Below, piece by piece: positions 16,346 to 23,735 of a DNA stretch of 48,347 bases. Under the pieces are notes generated by a model. It made no database searches. It saw nothing but the letters and a program-made list of their open reading frames with translations, and was not told the DNA's origin. Location of the stretch: NCBI GenBank assembly GCA_034168985.1, contig JAXFJE010000006.1, positions 1-48,347 on the forward strand, written 5' to 3'. The translations under genes were made by a program, and so were the position numbers. This stretch comes from JALEVB01 sp022768265 (lineage in GTDB: Bacteria > Bacillota_I > Bacilli_A > Erysipelotrichales > Erysipelotrichaceae). How positions within the stretch are numbered: position 1 is the stretch's first letter; every line of letters starts with the position of its first letter.

Positions 16346-18121
16346 ATGAAAAAATTATTCAAACTAGTAGTTAGTTTGTTGTTAGTGGTTTCAATGAGCG
16401 CATGTTCAACTACTAATGAGGCAACTACTGATGGTACTGGTTATAAAGAAGGTACCTATGAAGCTACGGTCAAAGGTCATAATGCGGATCTTACCGTTGC
16501 GGTTACTTTAAGTAAAGATCGCATCGAAAAGGTGGAAATTACTAATCACCAAGAAACACCAGGGGTTAGTGATATGGCTATTGAGCAAGTACCAGCTGAT
16601 ATCGTTGAATATCAAAGCTTAAATGTGGATCTGATCAGTGGAGCTAGCGTTACATCACAAGCTATCATTGATGGAACAGCGGAAGCATTAGGGCAAGCTG
16701 GTGTAGATGTTGAAGCATTAAAGAACAAGGAAGTTACGAAAGAAGTAGCAGAAGATGAAGAATTGACCTATGATGTTGCCGTTATCGGTGGCGGTGGTGC
16801 TGGCTTAGCAGCAGCAATCGAAGCTGGGCAAAATGGTGCCAGTGTCTTGGTTATTGAAAAAATGCCTAAACTTGGGGGTAATACATTAATTTGTGGTTCA
16901 GGCTATAACGCTGTTGACCCTGAAAGACAAGGGGCGATGGGCATCGAAGATTCGATCGATCTATTTTATGAACAAACCATTGAGGGTGGCGATAATGAAG
17001 GAAATCCAGAATTGGTAAGGATCATGGTAGAACAAGCTTATGATGGTATCGTCTTCTTGGAACAATATGGCATGGAATGGCAAGATGAAATTTCAACAGC
17101 TCCAGGTGGCTTATATCAACGTCGTCATATGCCAGCTAATGGAGCATTAGGGGTACCAATGATCAATGCTTTAGAAAAAGGGTGTGAAGAAAATGGGGTA
17201 GAATACCTATTAAATACTAAAGCTTATGAATTGATCATGGATGGTAATAAAGTCGTAGGTGTTAAATGTGAAGGGGAATCTGGTAACACTATTACGGTCA
17301 ATGTTAATAAAGGGGTAGTTTTAGCTACAGGTGGATTTAGCGCTAATGTTGAAATGCGCGAAGAATATAATACTTTATGGCCAACTTTAGATGAATCAGT
17401 CTTAACAACCAATCACCCAGGCGCAACCGGTGATGGTATCGAAATGGCAAAAGCGGTGGGTGCTGATTTAGTGGATATGCAATTTATCCAATTATTCCCA
17501 TACGGGGATCCAAATACGGGTGCAATGACAGGTTCAGTGATGAAACAACCGGAAAATGCGGTTTATCTAAATAAAGAAGGTCTACGTTTCGTTAATGAAT
17601 ATGAACGTCGTGATGTTGTATCGGCTGCTGTTCTGGAACAAACAGATGCCCAAATGTTTGTTGTCGTTGATGGTAAAACATATGAAAATGATGATGCACC
17701 AACGGATTTTGGTACAACGATTGGGGAAGAAGTGGCTGCTGGCCGTTGTGTAAAAGGTGAAACGATCGAAGAATTAGCGAAAGCTATGAATATGGATCCA
17801 GCCGTTGTACAAGCAACGATCGATGAATATAATGCAGGGGTTGAAGCTAATAATGATAAATTTGGCAAAACCACGATGAATAAGATCGATACAGCACCAT
17901 ACTATGCAAATTTACGTACACCTACTGTTCATCATACGATGGGTGGTGTTAAGATCAATACCGATGCCCAAGTTATCAATACGGATGGCGAAGTGATCGA
18001 AGGTTTATATGCCGCTGGGGAAGTTACCGGAGATATTCATGGTACTAACCGTGTTGGCGCTAATGCCTTACCTGATATCATCGTATTTGGTCGTATCGCT
18101 GGGGAAAATGTTTCTAAATAA
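16346..18121 (+). CDS. Surface lipoprotein flavin reductase (FMN-bind plus fumarate-reductase-type FAD domain)
   Basis: The 591-residue protein has a lipoprotein signal (SMSAC, Cys20). An FMN-binding domain (about 30-118) carries the flavinylation motif SGASVTS; Thr103 is the expected covalent FMN site, made by an ApbE transferase not found in this window. The FAD-binding domain starts with VAVIGGGGAGLAA (about 142-155) and ends with GEVTGDIHGTNRVGANAL, as in flavocytochrome c fumarate reductase and urocanate reductase. HTMGGVKI near 532 belongs to the active site. There is no heme motif. Such enzymes accept electrons outside the membrane and reduce fumarate-like or unsaturated acids. GGAGGGGG precedes the ATG, and the gene is monocistronic with its own terminator. 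The acceptor substrate is unknown. Confidence 0.92.
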   Translation: MKKLFKLVVSLLLVVSMSACSTTNEATTDGTGYKEGTYEATVKGHNADLTVAVTLSKDRIEKVEITNHQETPGVSDMAIEQVPADIVEYQSLNVDLISGASVTSQAIIDGTAEALGQAGVDVEALKNKEVTKEVAEDEELTYDVAVIGGGGAGLAAAIEAGQNGASVLVIEKMPKLGGNTLICGSGYNAVDPERQGAMGIEDSIDLFYEQTIEGGDNEGNPELVRIMVEQAYDGIVFLEQYGMEWQDEISTAPGGLYQRRHMPANGALGVPMINALEKGCEENGVEYLLNTKAYELIMDGNKVVGVKCEGESGNTITVNVNKGVVLATGGFSANVEMREEYNTLWPTLDESVLTTNHPGATGDGIEMAKAVGADLVDMQFIQLFPYGDPNTGAMTGSVMKQPENAVYLNKEGLRFVNEYERRDVVSAAVLEQTDAQMFVVVDGKTYENDDAPTDFGTTIGEEVAAGRCVKGETIEELAKAMNMDPAVVQATIDEYNAGVEANNDKFGKTTMNKIDTAPYYANLRTPTVHHTMGGVKINTDAQVINTDGEVIEGLYAAGEVTGDIHGTNRVGANALPDIIVFGRIAGENVSK

Positions 18122-18130
18122 TTAATGATT

Positions 18131-18173
18131 AAAAGGTATTTTTAACTTTTAAAGCTAAAAATACCTTTTCTTT
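18131..18173 (+). terminator. Intrinsic terminator of the flavin reductase gene
   Basis: AAAAGGTATTTTTA (18131-18144) pairs perfectly with TAAAAATACCTTTT (18156-18169), a 14-bp stem, followed by CTTTT. Confidence 0.9.
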
Positions 18174-18225
18174 TGGAAATTAATTATGTTTTGAACAAAG
18201 CGGTAATGTTGATGGGTGGTGTTTT

Positions 18226-18558
18226 CTATTCGATTCCTAATTTTTTCTTATATTCGATGCCCCAATTGCCTAAGGCGGTTAAAACTGGTCTTAAACTATA
18301 CCCAGTTTCGGTCAAGGTATATTCTACTTTGGGCGGAACTTGCGCATAGACGGTTCTTGAGATAATGCCTTTATGTTCTAAGTCACGTAATTGTGAAGTT
18401 AATACTTTTTGGGAGATATTGCCAATCGAACTTTTAAGTTCGCCAAAACGCTTGGTTCCACTTAATAGATCACGGATGATCAAGATCTTCCATTTATCAC
18501 CGATCAAAGTTAAAGTTGTTTCTACCGGACATGCAGGTAAATTTAAATCGTCGTACAT
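18226..18558 (-). CDS. HxlR-family transcriptional regulator
   Basis: About 110 residues. The HxlR pattern is clear: an N-terminal Cys in PACPVETTLTLIGDKWKILI, a winged helix with KRFGELKSSIGNISQKVLTSQLRDLE, and a C-terminal dimer helix (LRPVLTALGNWGIEY). GAGGG seven bases before the ATG at 18558 makes this start better than the ATG ten codons upstream. The conserved Cys (residue 10) acts as a redox or electrophile sensor in several HxlR proteins (HypR, YodB). It is divergent from the antiporter and flavin/ferredoxin operon, which it probably controls through the palindrome at 18600-18615. Confidence 0.92.
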   Translation of the reverse strand: MYDDLNLPACPVETTLTLIGDKWKILIIRDLLSGTKRFGELKSSIGNISQKVLTSQLRDLEHKGIISRTVYAQVPPKVEYTLTETGYSLRPVLTALGNWGIEYKKKLGIE

Positions 18559-18599
18559 GATATAACCCTCTTTTCTAATAGTTTCCAAATGGCGTGTAT

Positions 18600-18647
18600 G
18601 GCACTTTAAGGTGCCTACTTTACATAATATACTTGTTTTTTTATACT
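18600..18647 (+). promoter_or_regulatory. Promoter of the NhaC-type operon with HxlR-type palindrome
   Basis: GGCACTTTAAGGTGCC (18600-18615) is a near-perfect palindrome with GGCAC/GTGCC arms. It lies three bases upstream of TTTACA (18619-18624), which is 17 bp from TATACT (18642-18647). Its place upstream of the -35 suits activation of the rightward operon and repression of the leftward hxlR gene. Confidence 0.7.
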
Positions 18648-18687
18648 AACATCATCGATAAAGTGTGTCAAGGTAGGGTAGAACAAG

Positions 18688-20064
18688 ATGGATTATGGAA
18701 TATTATCATTATTACCAATTGTTATAACATTGGTAATAGTCTTTAGATACAAGAATGTATTTTTAGCTTTGATCAATGGTATCATCACCGCAAGTATCAT
18801 CATTGCATTATATACCCAAGATTATGGGGTGGGGATCAAGGCTTTGGCTAATGTGTTTGCTGATCAAGCAGTAGCGATGACGACCTTTTTTGTTTTGATG
18901 AGCGGAGCGATCATGGAAGTTGCGAAAAGATCTGGGGGTATCGATGGGTTGATTTATTACTGTACGCAAAAAAGAAAGATCATTCGATCAGGCTTAGGAG
19001 CACAGTTATTAACCTTTATATTGGGATTGGTATTATTTGTGGATGCAACTAGTTCCATTGCGGTTACGTCAATGGTTGGCAAACCGTTCTTTAAAAAATA
19101 TGGCATTGCCCAAGAAAAGCTAGCGTTGATTGCGAATTCTACAGGATCTGCGGTGGCGTGGCTAATTCCTTTTGGAGGAGCTTGTGCGCTTTTGACCACA
19201 TTTTTTGCTCCTGTGGCAGCTAACCTAGGTATACAAGCTGATCCTTTTAGTATCGTGATGCAAAGCGTGGGATTTCAATTTTACACTTTAGCTTTATTGG
19301 CGATCATTTTGTTATCGATCGTTTGTGGTTGGGATCTAGGAATCAGCAAAACGCAAAACAGCGCTCAAAAAGATCATGAGATCCAGTTTAACCAAGAAAA
19401 GCCAACAGGCTTGGCTAGATATATGTTGGTACCTATCGTGATCTTAGTTAGTTTGGTATTTTTGATCTTGATGATAAGTGGCCAAGGTAACTTAGCTGTT
19501 GGAAATGGCAGCTTGGCGGTATTTAGTGCTGGCATATTAACCTTATTGATAACAGCGATATGGTTTCATCTAGGGAAGGTCGTGAATGTTAGTACTTATA
19601 TTATTTGGGTCATTGAGGGAATGAAGAATATGTTTGAGCTAGTTTTGATCTTAGCTTTAGCCTATGCCTTTGGTAGTTTGCTTACGATATTGCAAGCAGC
19701 GCCATATCTAGCACATTTTGTATATGAAGTCCCAGCTTTCTTGATGCCTTGTGCTGCTTTTGGGCTAGCTACCATGATTGCATATCCTACAGGAACCAGT
19801 GGCGGTACCGTGGCATTGTTGGTGCCGATCTTAGTTGCGATCATGTATCCTTTGGGAGTTGATGCCAGGATCATTTTAGGTGCAATCGTTTCGGGAGCAG
19901 TTTTTGGTGATCAAAATTCACCAATTTCAGATAGCGTGATCTTAACCTCAAAGATGACCGAAGTGGGAATCATGGAACATGTAAAAACACAGATGCCATA
20001 TACTTTTATTGCATGGATCATAGCGTTTATTGGCTATTTAAGCATAGGAATAATAGGAGGATAA
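18688..20064 (+). CDS. NhaC-type Na+/H+ antiporter family protein
   Basis: The 458-residue protein has about twelve hydrophobic segments. Family blocks are FVDATSSIAVTSMVGKP (near 113), STGSAVAWLIPFGGACALL (near 150) and, near the C-terminus, GAIVSGAVFGDQNSPISDS, the best conserved NhaC segment. The superfamily includes Na+/H+, malate-Na+/lactate and arginine/ornithine-type exchangers, so the exact cargo is open. The gene is followed after three bases by a flavin/ferredoxin gene, and both lie behind an HxlR-controlled promoter. This suggests a coupled uptake and redox function for a small organic acid rather than plain pH control (inference). Confidence 0.85.
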   Translation: MDYGILSLLPIVITLVIVFRYKNVFLALINGIITASIIIALYTQDYGVGIKALANVFADQAVAMTTFFVLMSGAIMEVAKRSGGIDGLIYYCTQKRKIIRSGLGAQLLTFILGLVLFVDATSSIAVTSMVGKPFFKKYGIAQEKLALIANSTGSAVAWLIPFGGACALLTTFFAPVAANLGIQADPFSIVMQSVGFQFYTLALLAIILLSIVCGWDLGISKTQNSAQKDHEIQFNQEKPTGLARYMLVPIVILVSLVFLILMISGQGNLAVGNGSLAVFSAGILTLLITAIWFHLGKVVNVSTYIIWVIEGMKNMFELVLILALAYAFGSLLTILQAAPYLAHFVYEVPAFLMPCAAFGLATMIAYPTGTSGGTVALLVPILVAIMYPLGVDARIILGAIVSGAVFGDQNSPISDSVILTSKMTEVGIMEHVKTQMPYTFIAWIIAFIGYLSIGIIGG

Positions 20065-20067
20065 AAA

Positions 20068-20733
20068 ATGCAAATCAAAGAAATTTATGACTATTTTGAC
20101 AAAGTTGGATGTTGTACTTTCGCTACTATTGATGGTGAATATCCTGAAACAAGGATCGCTCATTTTTTAGCTTATGATGATGAAGGATTATATTTCATGA
20201 CGATGAATACCAAGCCGTTTTATAAGCAATTGAAAGAAACTGGTAAAGTTGCAGTTTGTGGATTAAGTGCAAGCCCTGAGGTTGAAGAGTTAAGCGATGG
20301 AAACTTGCATTTTGAAGCAGGGTATTTTATTCGGATCAGTGGTGATGTCAAGGAAGTAAGCATGGAAAAGATCAAAGCGAAGAATGATCCGCGCTTTGCT
20401 TATTGTATCGAAGATCAGCAACGCTATCCAGCTATGACCACGTTTGTGGTTACGCGTTTTAAAGGGGAAATATTTGATTATGATTTTGAAAAACAACAGC
20501 GTGATCATAAATTAGAACGGGTACGTTTTAGCTTTAATGGTTTTCCGTTAGTCAAAGCAGGCTTGACGATTGGCGATAAGTGTATCGGTTGTGGACAATG
20601 CGCAAAGGTTTGTAGTTTTGATGCCATCAGCAAAACAGGTTCTCGATATATGATCGATGAAAATCGCTGTGATGAGTGTGGAAATTGTTATTTAAATTGT
20701 CCTGTACACGCTATTAGTCATAAAGGTAAATGA
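20068..20733 (+). CDS. Pyridoxamine-oxidase-fold flavin protein fused to 2x[4Fe-4S] ferredoxin
   Basis: Residues 1-140 have the split-barrel flavin-binding pattern of the PNPOx-like family: CTFATIDGEYPETRIAHF, then LYFMTMNTKPFYKQLKETGKVAVCG. Residues 168-221 hold two CxxCxxCxxxC/P clusters: KCIGCGQCAKVC and RCDECGNCYLNCPVHAI. The protein is soluble, with no signal peptide. GGAGG eight bases before the ATG fixes the start. The fusion can pass electrons between iron-sulfur centres and a flavin-bound substrate. It shares the operon with the NhaC-type carrier and is probably the reductase for the carried compound. Confidence 0.88.
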   Translation: MQIKEIYDYFDKVGCCTFATIDGEYPETRIAHFLAYDDEGLYFMTMNTKPFYKQLKETGKVAVCGLSASPEVEELSDGNLHFEAGYFIRISGDVKEVSMEKIKAKNDPRFAYCIEDQQRYPAMTTFVVTRFKGEIFDYDFEKQQRDHKLERVRFSFNGFPLVKAGLTIGDKCIGCGQCAKVCSFDAISKTGSRYMIDENRCDECGNCYLNCPVHAISHKGK

Positions 20734-20857
20734 TGTAGGAGCGTGAAAAAATCATCGTCATTTATATATCATCTAAATATATCTTAAAGTGCGAAGATAA
20801 TTGGAACAAATAATAATTAACATAGATACTGATTAAAAAATATCAATAATTAGTTAC

Positions 20858-20904
20858 AAAGAATCAACTTCTATATTACATAGGAGCTGATTCTTTTGAT
20901 TTTA
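20858..20904 (+). terminator. Intrinsic terminator after the flavin/ferredoxin gene
   Basis: AGAATCA (20860-20866) and TGATTCT (20888-20894) form the base of the stem, with CT/AG pairs inside, followed by TTGATTTT. The rest of the 20734-21063 gap is AT-rich and holds nothing else that I can identify. Confidence 0.65.
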
Positions 20905-21063
20905 AAAATGTAGATAGTTGCTTGTTAAATAAAAATTAGATATATTAACATTAGAAAGGATAAAAAAATATAGAATATTATAATTGTAATTTCTGATCAT
21001 CTTTAATAGAAATTAAAACTTAATTATATAAATTTTTATTTTAAGAGAATAAAAGAGGTCAAC

Positions 21064-21802
21064 ATGAGCGAGAAAGTATTTAGAGATACTAAAATTCAGA
21101 TGGGAATTTTAAAAAGTCGAGGTTATTAACGGCTATAAAGAACCATTTCTACAAACTAATCAAGCTTATGAAAGATACATTCCGGGTACTACTTTGGAAG
21201 AAATACATGCATTATATGAGTTTGATAGAAAACTTCGCATAATTACCATCGAGTATATACTAGAAGTAGAAAAACAAGTAAAATCACTAATTGCATATTC
21301 TTTTTCAAAAGCCCATGGTCATAAAAATTATCTTAAACTTGAAAATTTTGATATCTATGGGAGTAAAAAATATACTCAAGTGTGCGATTTGTTAGGTAAC
21401 TTATACCGCAAGATAACTTTGAACATTGATAAAGATCTATCCATTTCACATTACGTCAAAGGGAAAAATTATATTCCTTTATGGGTCTTAGTTAATTCAC
21501 TTTCTAGGGGGGATATTAGTAAATTTTATTCTAATATGCTACAAAAAGAACGTGATGATGTCGCACGTAGAATGAAATGGGGATTGCGAGAAAATCAATT
21601 AGCTAGTTGTTTGTTTTTTCTTTCTACTATTAGAAATCGCTGTGCACATGATGAACGATTATATTCATATTCATCATATGCGAATTTATCTAATAATAAT
21701 TATTTTGCAGTAATGAAAAATCTTTCTAGTATTTCAATAAAAAAAATAAGGGATATGATGGGAATTCCAAATAATTGGAGACGTTTACAAACATTAGATT
21801 AA
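21064..21802 (+). pseudogene. Broken AbiF-like abortive-infection gene (Abi_2, HEPN RNase fold)
   Basis: A frame starting at 21064 after GAGGT encodes 21 residues (MSEKVFRDTKIQMGILKSRGY) and stops at 21127-21129. One base away the rest of an Abi_2 protein is open: VINGYKEPFLQTNQAYERY, then LYEFDRKLR, and continuing to 21802. In intact members about 20 residues lie between the KSRG and INGYK blocks, so a deletion plus frameshift has joined them. The downstream part would need the TTG at 21194 to start, giving 202 residues. The HEPN-type RNxxxH motif (RNRCAH, near residue 156 of that frame) is intact. Abi_2 proteins are RNase-like phage-defence toxins. The toxin is probably inactive here, but an RNA gene beside it is intact. 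Confidence 0.85.
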
Positions 21803-21813
21803 TATTATTTTTG

Positions 21814-21842
21814 TTGACAAAATAATAAAAAATCTGTATTTT
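21814..21842 (+). promoter_or_regulatory. Dedicated promoter for a small RNA behind the abiF-like gene
   Basis: TTGACA (21814-21819), exactly 17 bp and TATTTT (21837-21842) start 12 bases after the abi stop codon. TG sits directly before the -10. Transcription should begin near 21849. No open frame with a ribosome binding site follows. Confidence 0.75.
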
Positions 21843-21848
21843 ATATGT

Positions 21849-21967
21849 ACTGATTAGAATAGTTTAGTCAGCATATAAAATAGTTGAAAGTACCTTGATG
21901 ACCTACGGGCTCAAGGGCATATTTTTAGAGAAGTTAGTTTTTACTAGCTTCTCTATTATTTTTTATT
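21849..21967 (+). ncRNA. Candidate structured RNA adjacent to the abiF-like gene
   Basis: A unit of about 120 nt lies between a consensus promoter and a strong terminator. Three stems can be drawn. CTGATT (21850-21855) pairs with AGTCAG (21866-21871, one G.U). CCTTGA (21893-21898) pairs with TCAAGG (21911-21916) around the GC-rich loop TGACCTACGGGC. The terminator is the third. There is no coding frame. From memory, RNA motifs have been described next to abiF genes and RNA antitoxins pair with some Abi-type HEPN toxins, so this is the likely partner RNA. I cannot check it against a covariance model. The alternative is a simple untranslated leader for nothing downstream. Confidence 0.65.
21927..21967 (+). 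terminator. Intrinsic terminator of the abi-linked RNA
   Basis: AGAGAAGTTAGT (21927-21938) pairs with ACTAGCTTCTCT (21943-21954) through 12 pairs, one of them G.U, with a TTTT loop, then ATTATTTTTTATT. Confidence 0.9.
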
Positions 21968-22047
21968 AGAAGTAATAATGAATAGAAGCATGGCGTAACA
22001 TATTAGGATCATATTTAATTCAGCAGCTGGCTTCGTTGTTTTTCTTT

Positions 22048-22136
22048 TTCCCACAATAAAATCCCACCTTTGGAGTTTCACATTGGTGGGATAATTTTAA
22101 TTATTTCGTGTGTCTACTTCAATAGGATTATATTAT
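22048..22136 (-). repeat. 89-bp repeat: orphan copy of an IS3-type leader with RBS hairpin
   Basis: Read leftward this is about 80% identical to 47466-47554, where it forms the leader of an IS3-type orfA. TCCCACC and GGTGGGA pair, burying the ribosome binding site before a GTG start. Behind the GTG is a 30-residue frame unlike orfA (GKRKTTKPAAE), so only the leader survives here. It ends three bases from the flavodoxin gene stop. Confidence 0.75.
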
Positions 22137-22138
22137 CA

Positions 22139-22669
22139 TTACCTATTTTTCATTTCGTTAACTATTGGTTTGAGATTATTAAAATCAATATAATTACATT
22201 TTTCATTGATACTAGCCATAAGAGCTTTTTCCCATGTTTCATATGTTGTAGGATCTTTCTTGGCAATCTGTTTGCTTAACATTGAGCATAATATTCGATG
22301 AACAAAACTTAGCTTGTCAAAATCAAAACTTCCTCGACAATAGAATAAAGGAGTATTTTTAGGTAAGCCAGAAAAATTTTGAATTTTGATATTTTCTAAT
22401 AATTCTAAGGATAATTCACTAATACCTACGGTAAAGATGATTAAATGTTTATCTTTTATTGCAGGTAGGTGCTTTTTTAAAAAATTAATATTTTTGATCT
22501 TACCTGCGTAAAGTCCGCCACCAAATATGATGATCTCGTATTTGGATAATTTATTGATATTACATTTGGTAATATCTAATAAATCAAAGTTACAATAATT
22601 AGCTAATTGGGTTGCGTATTCTTTTGTTGCTCCATATAAAGAGCGATATAAGACAATTCCTTTAGTCAT
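22139..22669 (-). CDS. Flavodoxin-domain protein
   Basis: The 176-residue protein begins with MTKGIVLYRSLYGATKEYA, where SLYGATKEYA is the phosphate loop that binds FMN. YEIIIFGGGLYAG (near 45) is the second flavin loop. This matches the flavodoxin_5 group that includes protoporphyrinogen oxidase HemG-like proteins. The C-terminal 60 residues are less typical. It lies at the end of a leftward four-gene unit and starts after the phosphatase stop with a 3-base gap and no clear ribosome binding site, so translation is probably coupled. It may exchange electrons with the Tat-type flavodoxin/ferredoxin lipoprotein encoded nearby (inference). Confidence 0.85.
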   Translation of the reverse strand: MTKGIVLYRSLYGATKEYATQLANYCNFDLLDITKCNINKLSKYEIIIFGGGLYAGKIKNINFLKKHLPAIKDKHLIIFTVGISELSLELLENIKIQNFSGLPKNTPLFYCRGSFDFDKLSFVHRILCSMLSKQIAKKDPTTYETWEKALMASINEKCNYIDFNNLKPIVNEMKNR

Positions 22670-22672
22670 GGT

Positions 22673-23260
22673 TTATTGAATGATTTCTGGTCTTGTGATA
22701 TCTATAAATTTGAACTCATCATTATCATATTCTAAATGAATGATACAACAATTAGTTAATCCACCTGTTTCTTTAATAGGGGTCATGTCCATGAATGATC
22801 GCAAGAAAGCTGCACAAGCTCCTCCATGAGATACTGCTAAGACCGTATCATGATCGTTTTTTTCCATGATAATTTTCAAAGCTTCGTTCATTCGCTTGCT
22901 TACTTCATGATCATATTCACCACCAAAACGCGGAAAGATATCATCATGTCGAGGATCTACCGTATTACTGCGGATAAAATCTTCATCACAGCCTTCAAAA
23001 TAGCCATAATTACGTTCTTTAAGCTGTTTTAAACGGGTGTAAGATACCTTGTTATCTGTAACAAGCTCTAATGTGTCGCTACATCTTTCAGATGTTGAAC
23101 AGTAATAATGGTCAAAATTTATTTCTTGTAATAATTCTTTGGCAGCTTGGGCTTGTTTGATTCCTTTGGCAGTTAATGGTGAATCACACCATCCTTGGAT
23201 TTTGTGACGTTGATTAAATAAGGTTTCGCCATGCCTCATTAAATATAAATGTTTAGTCAT
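22673..23260 (-). CDS. Histidine phosphatase (phosphoglycerate mutase-like) family protein
   Basis: LMRHGETLFNQRHKIQGWCDSPLT at residues 7-30 has the catalytic RHG motif (His10). VLAVSHGGACAAFL near 140 supplies the second His, and the acid residue falls in LKERNYGYFEG near 84. At 195 residues it is a typical cofactor-dependent small phosphatase (GpmB/CobC/YhfR group) rather than the longer glycolytic mutase. GGAGC precedes the ATG. It sits between a membrane protein gene and a flavodoxin gene on the same strand. The substrate is unknown. Confidence 0.9.
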   Translation of the reverse strand: MTKHLYLMRHGETLFNQRHKIQGWCDSPLTAKGIKQAQAAKELLQEINFDHYYCSTSERCSDTLELVTDNKVSYTRLKQLKERNYGYFEGCDEDFIRSNTVDPRHDDIFPRFGGEYDHEVSKRMNEALKIIMEKNDHDTVLAVSHGGACAAFLRSFMDMTPIKETGGLTNCCIIHLEYDNDEFKFIDITRPEIIQ

Positions 23261-23279
23261 AATTTGCTCCTAAAATTTG

Positions 23280-23714
23280 TTATAAAATAAAATGTAAGAT
23301 CAATGCTATAGAAAACATGGTCATAAAGCCCATGATCATTGCGCCTAAGGCTTTAGAATATCCTTTTGGGGTAATTTTGCCCATTTGATCTAGTTGTTTG
23401 ATGATAGGGTGTAACTTCCAAAAGTAGGTTGCGATTGATAAGATCATGGCTACTACCGCCCATATCTTGGTTATTTCATTGCCCCAGATAAGGATAACTA
23501 ATAATAAAACGATAAAAATAAGCTTAACGCCAGCTACCCAATATACCATGTAATGAGCGAATAATGATAAGGCATTATCTTCTTTTACATCACGCCATGC
23601 ATCAAAAACGGCAACCCCATTACCTAATTTTGAATCAGGTTTAAAATATAAGATCATTACATTTGCTGATTCCATGATACAAAAAATAATGATTGCAATT
23701 GATAAGATATCCAT
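23280..23714 (-). CDS. Membrane protein of unknown function, 144 aa
   Basis: Four hydrophobic segments are visible (about 3-22, 45-72, 77-97, 122-144), separated by short loops, one containing WRDVKEDNALS. I recognise no family. The ATG at 23714 (MDILSIAII) is chosen over two upstream ATGs because GGAGG lies between them and five bases before it. The upstream PRD regulator stops 21 bases before this start, and the phosphatase follows after 19 bases, so it belongs to a leftward operon. Confidence 0.7.
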   Translation of the reverse strand: MDILSIAIIIFCIMESANVMILYFKPDSKLGNGVAVFDAWRDVKEDNALSLFAHYMVYWVAGVKLIFIVLLLVILIWGNEITKIWAVVAMILSIATYFWKLHPIIKQLDQMGKITPKGYSKALGAMIMGFMTMFSIALILHFIL

Positions 23715-23735
23715 ATGTTCCTCCATGCTATGCAT

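Noticed and set aside
20905..21063. Additional small gene or RNA before the abi relic
   Set aside because: Only AT-rich sequence with many stops; no promoter-terminator pair or ribosome binding site apart from that of the abi start.
22070..22279. Rightward open frame rich in Ile/Phe
   Set aside because: Antisense to the flavodoxin gene end and the IS leader repeat, with no supporting start site.
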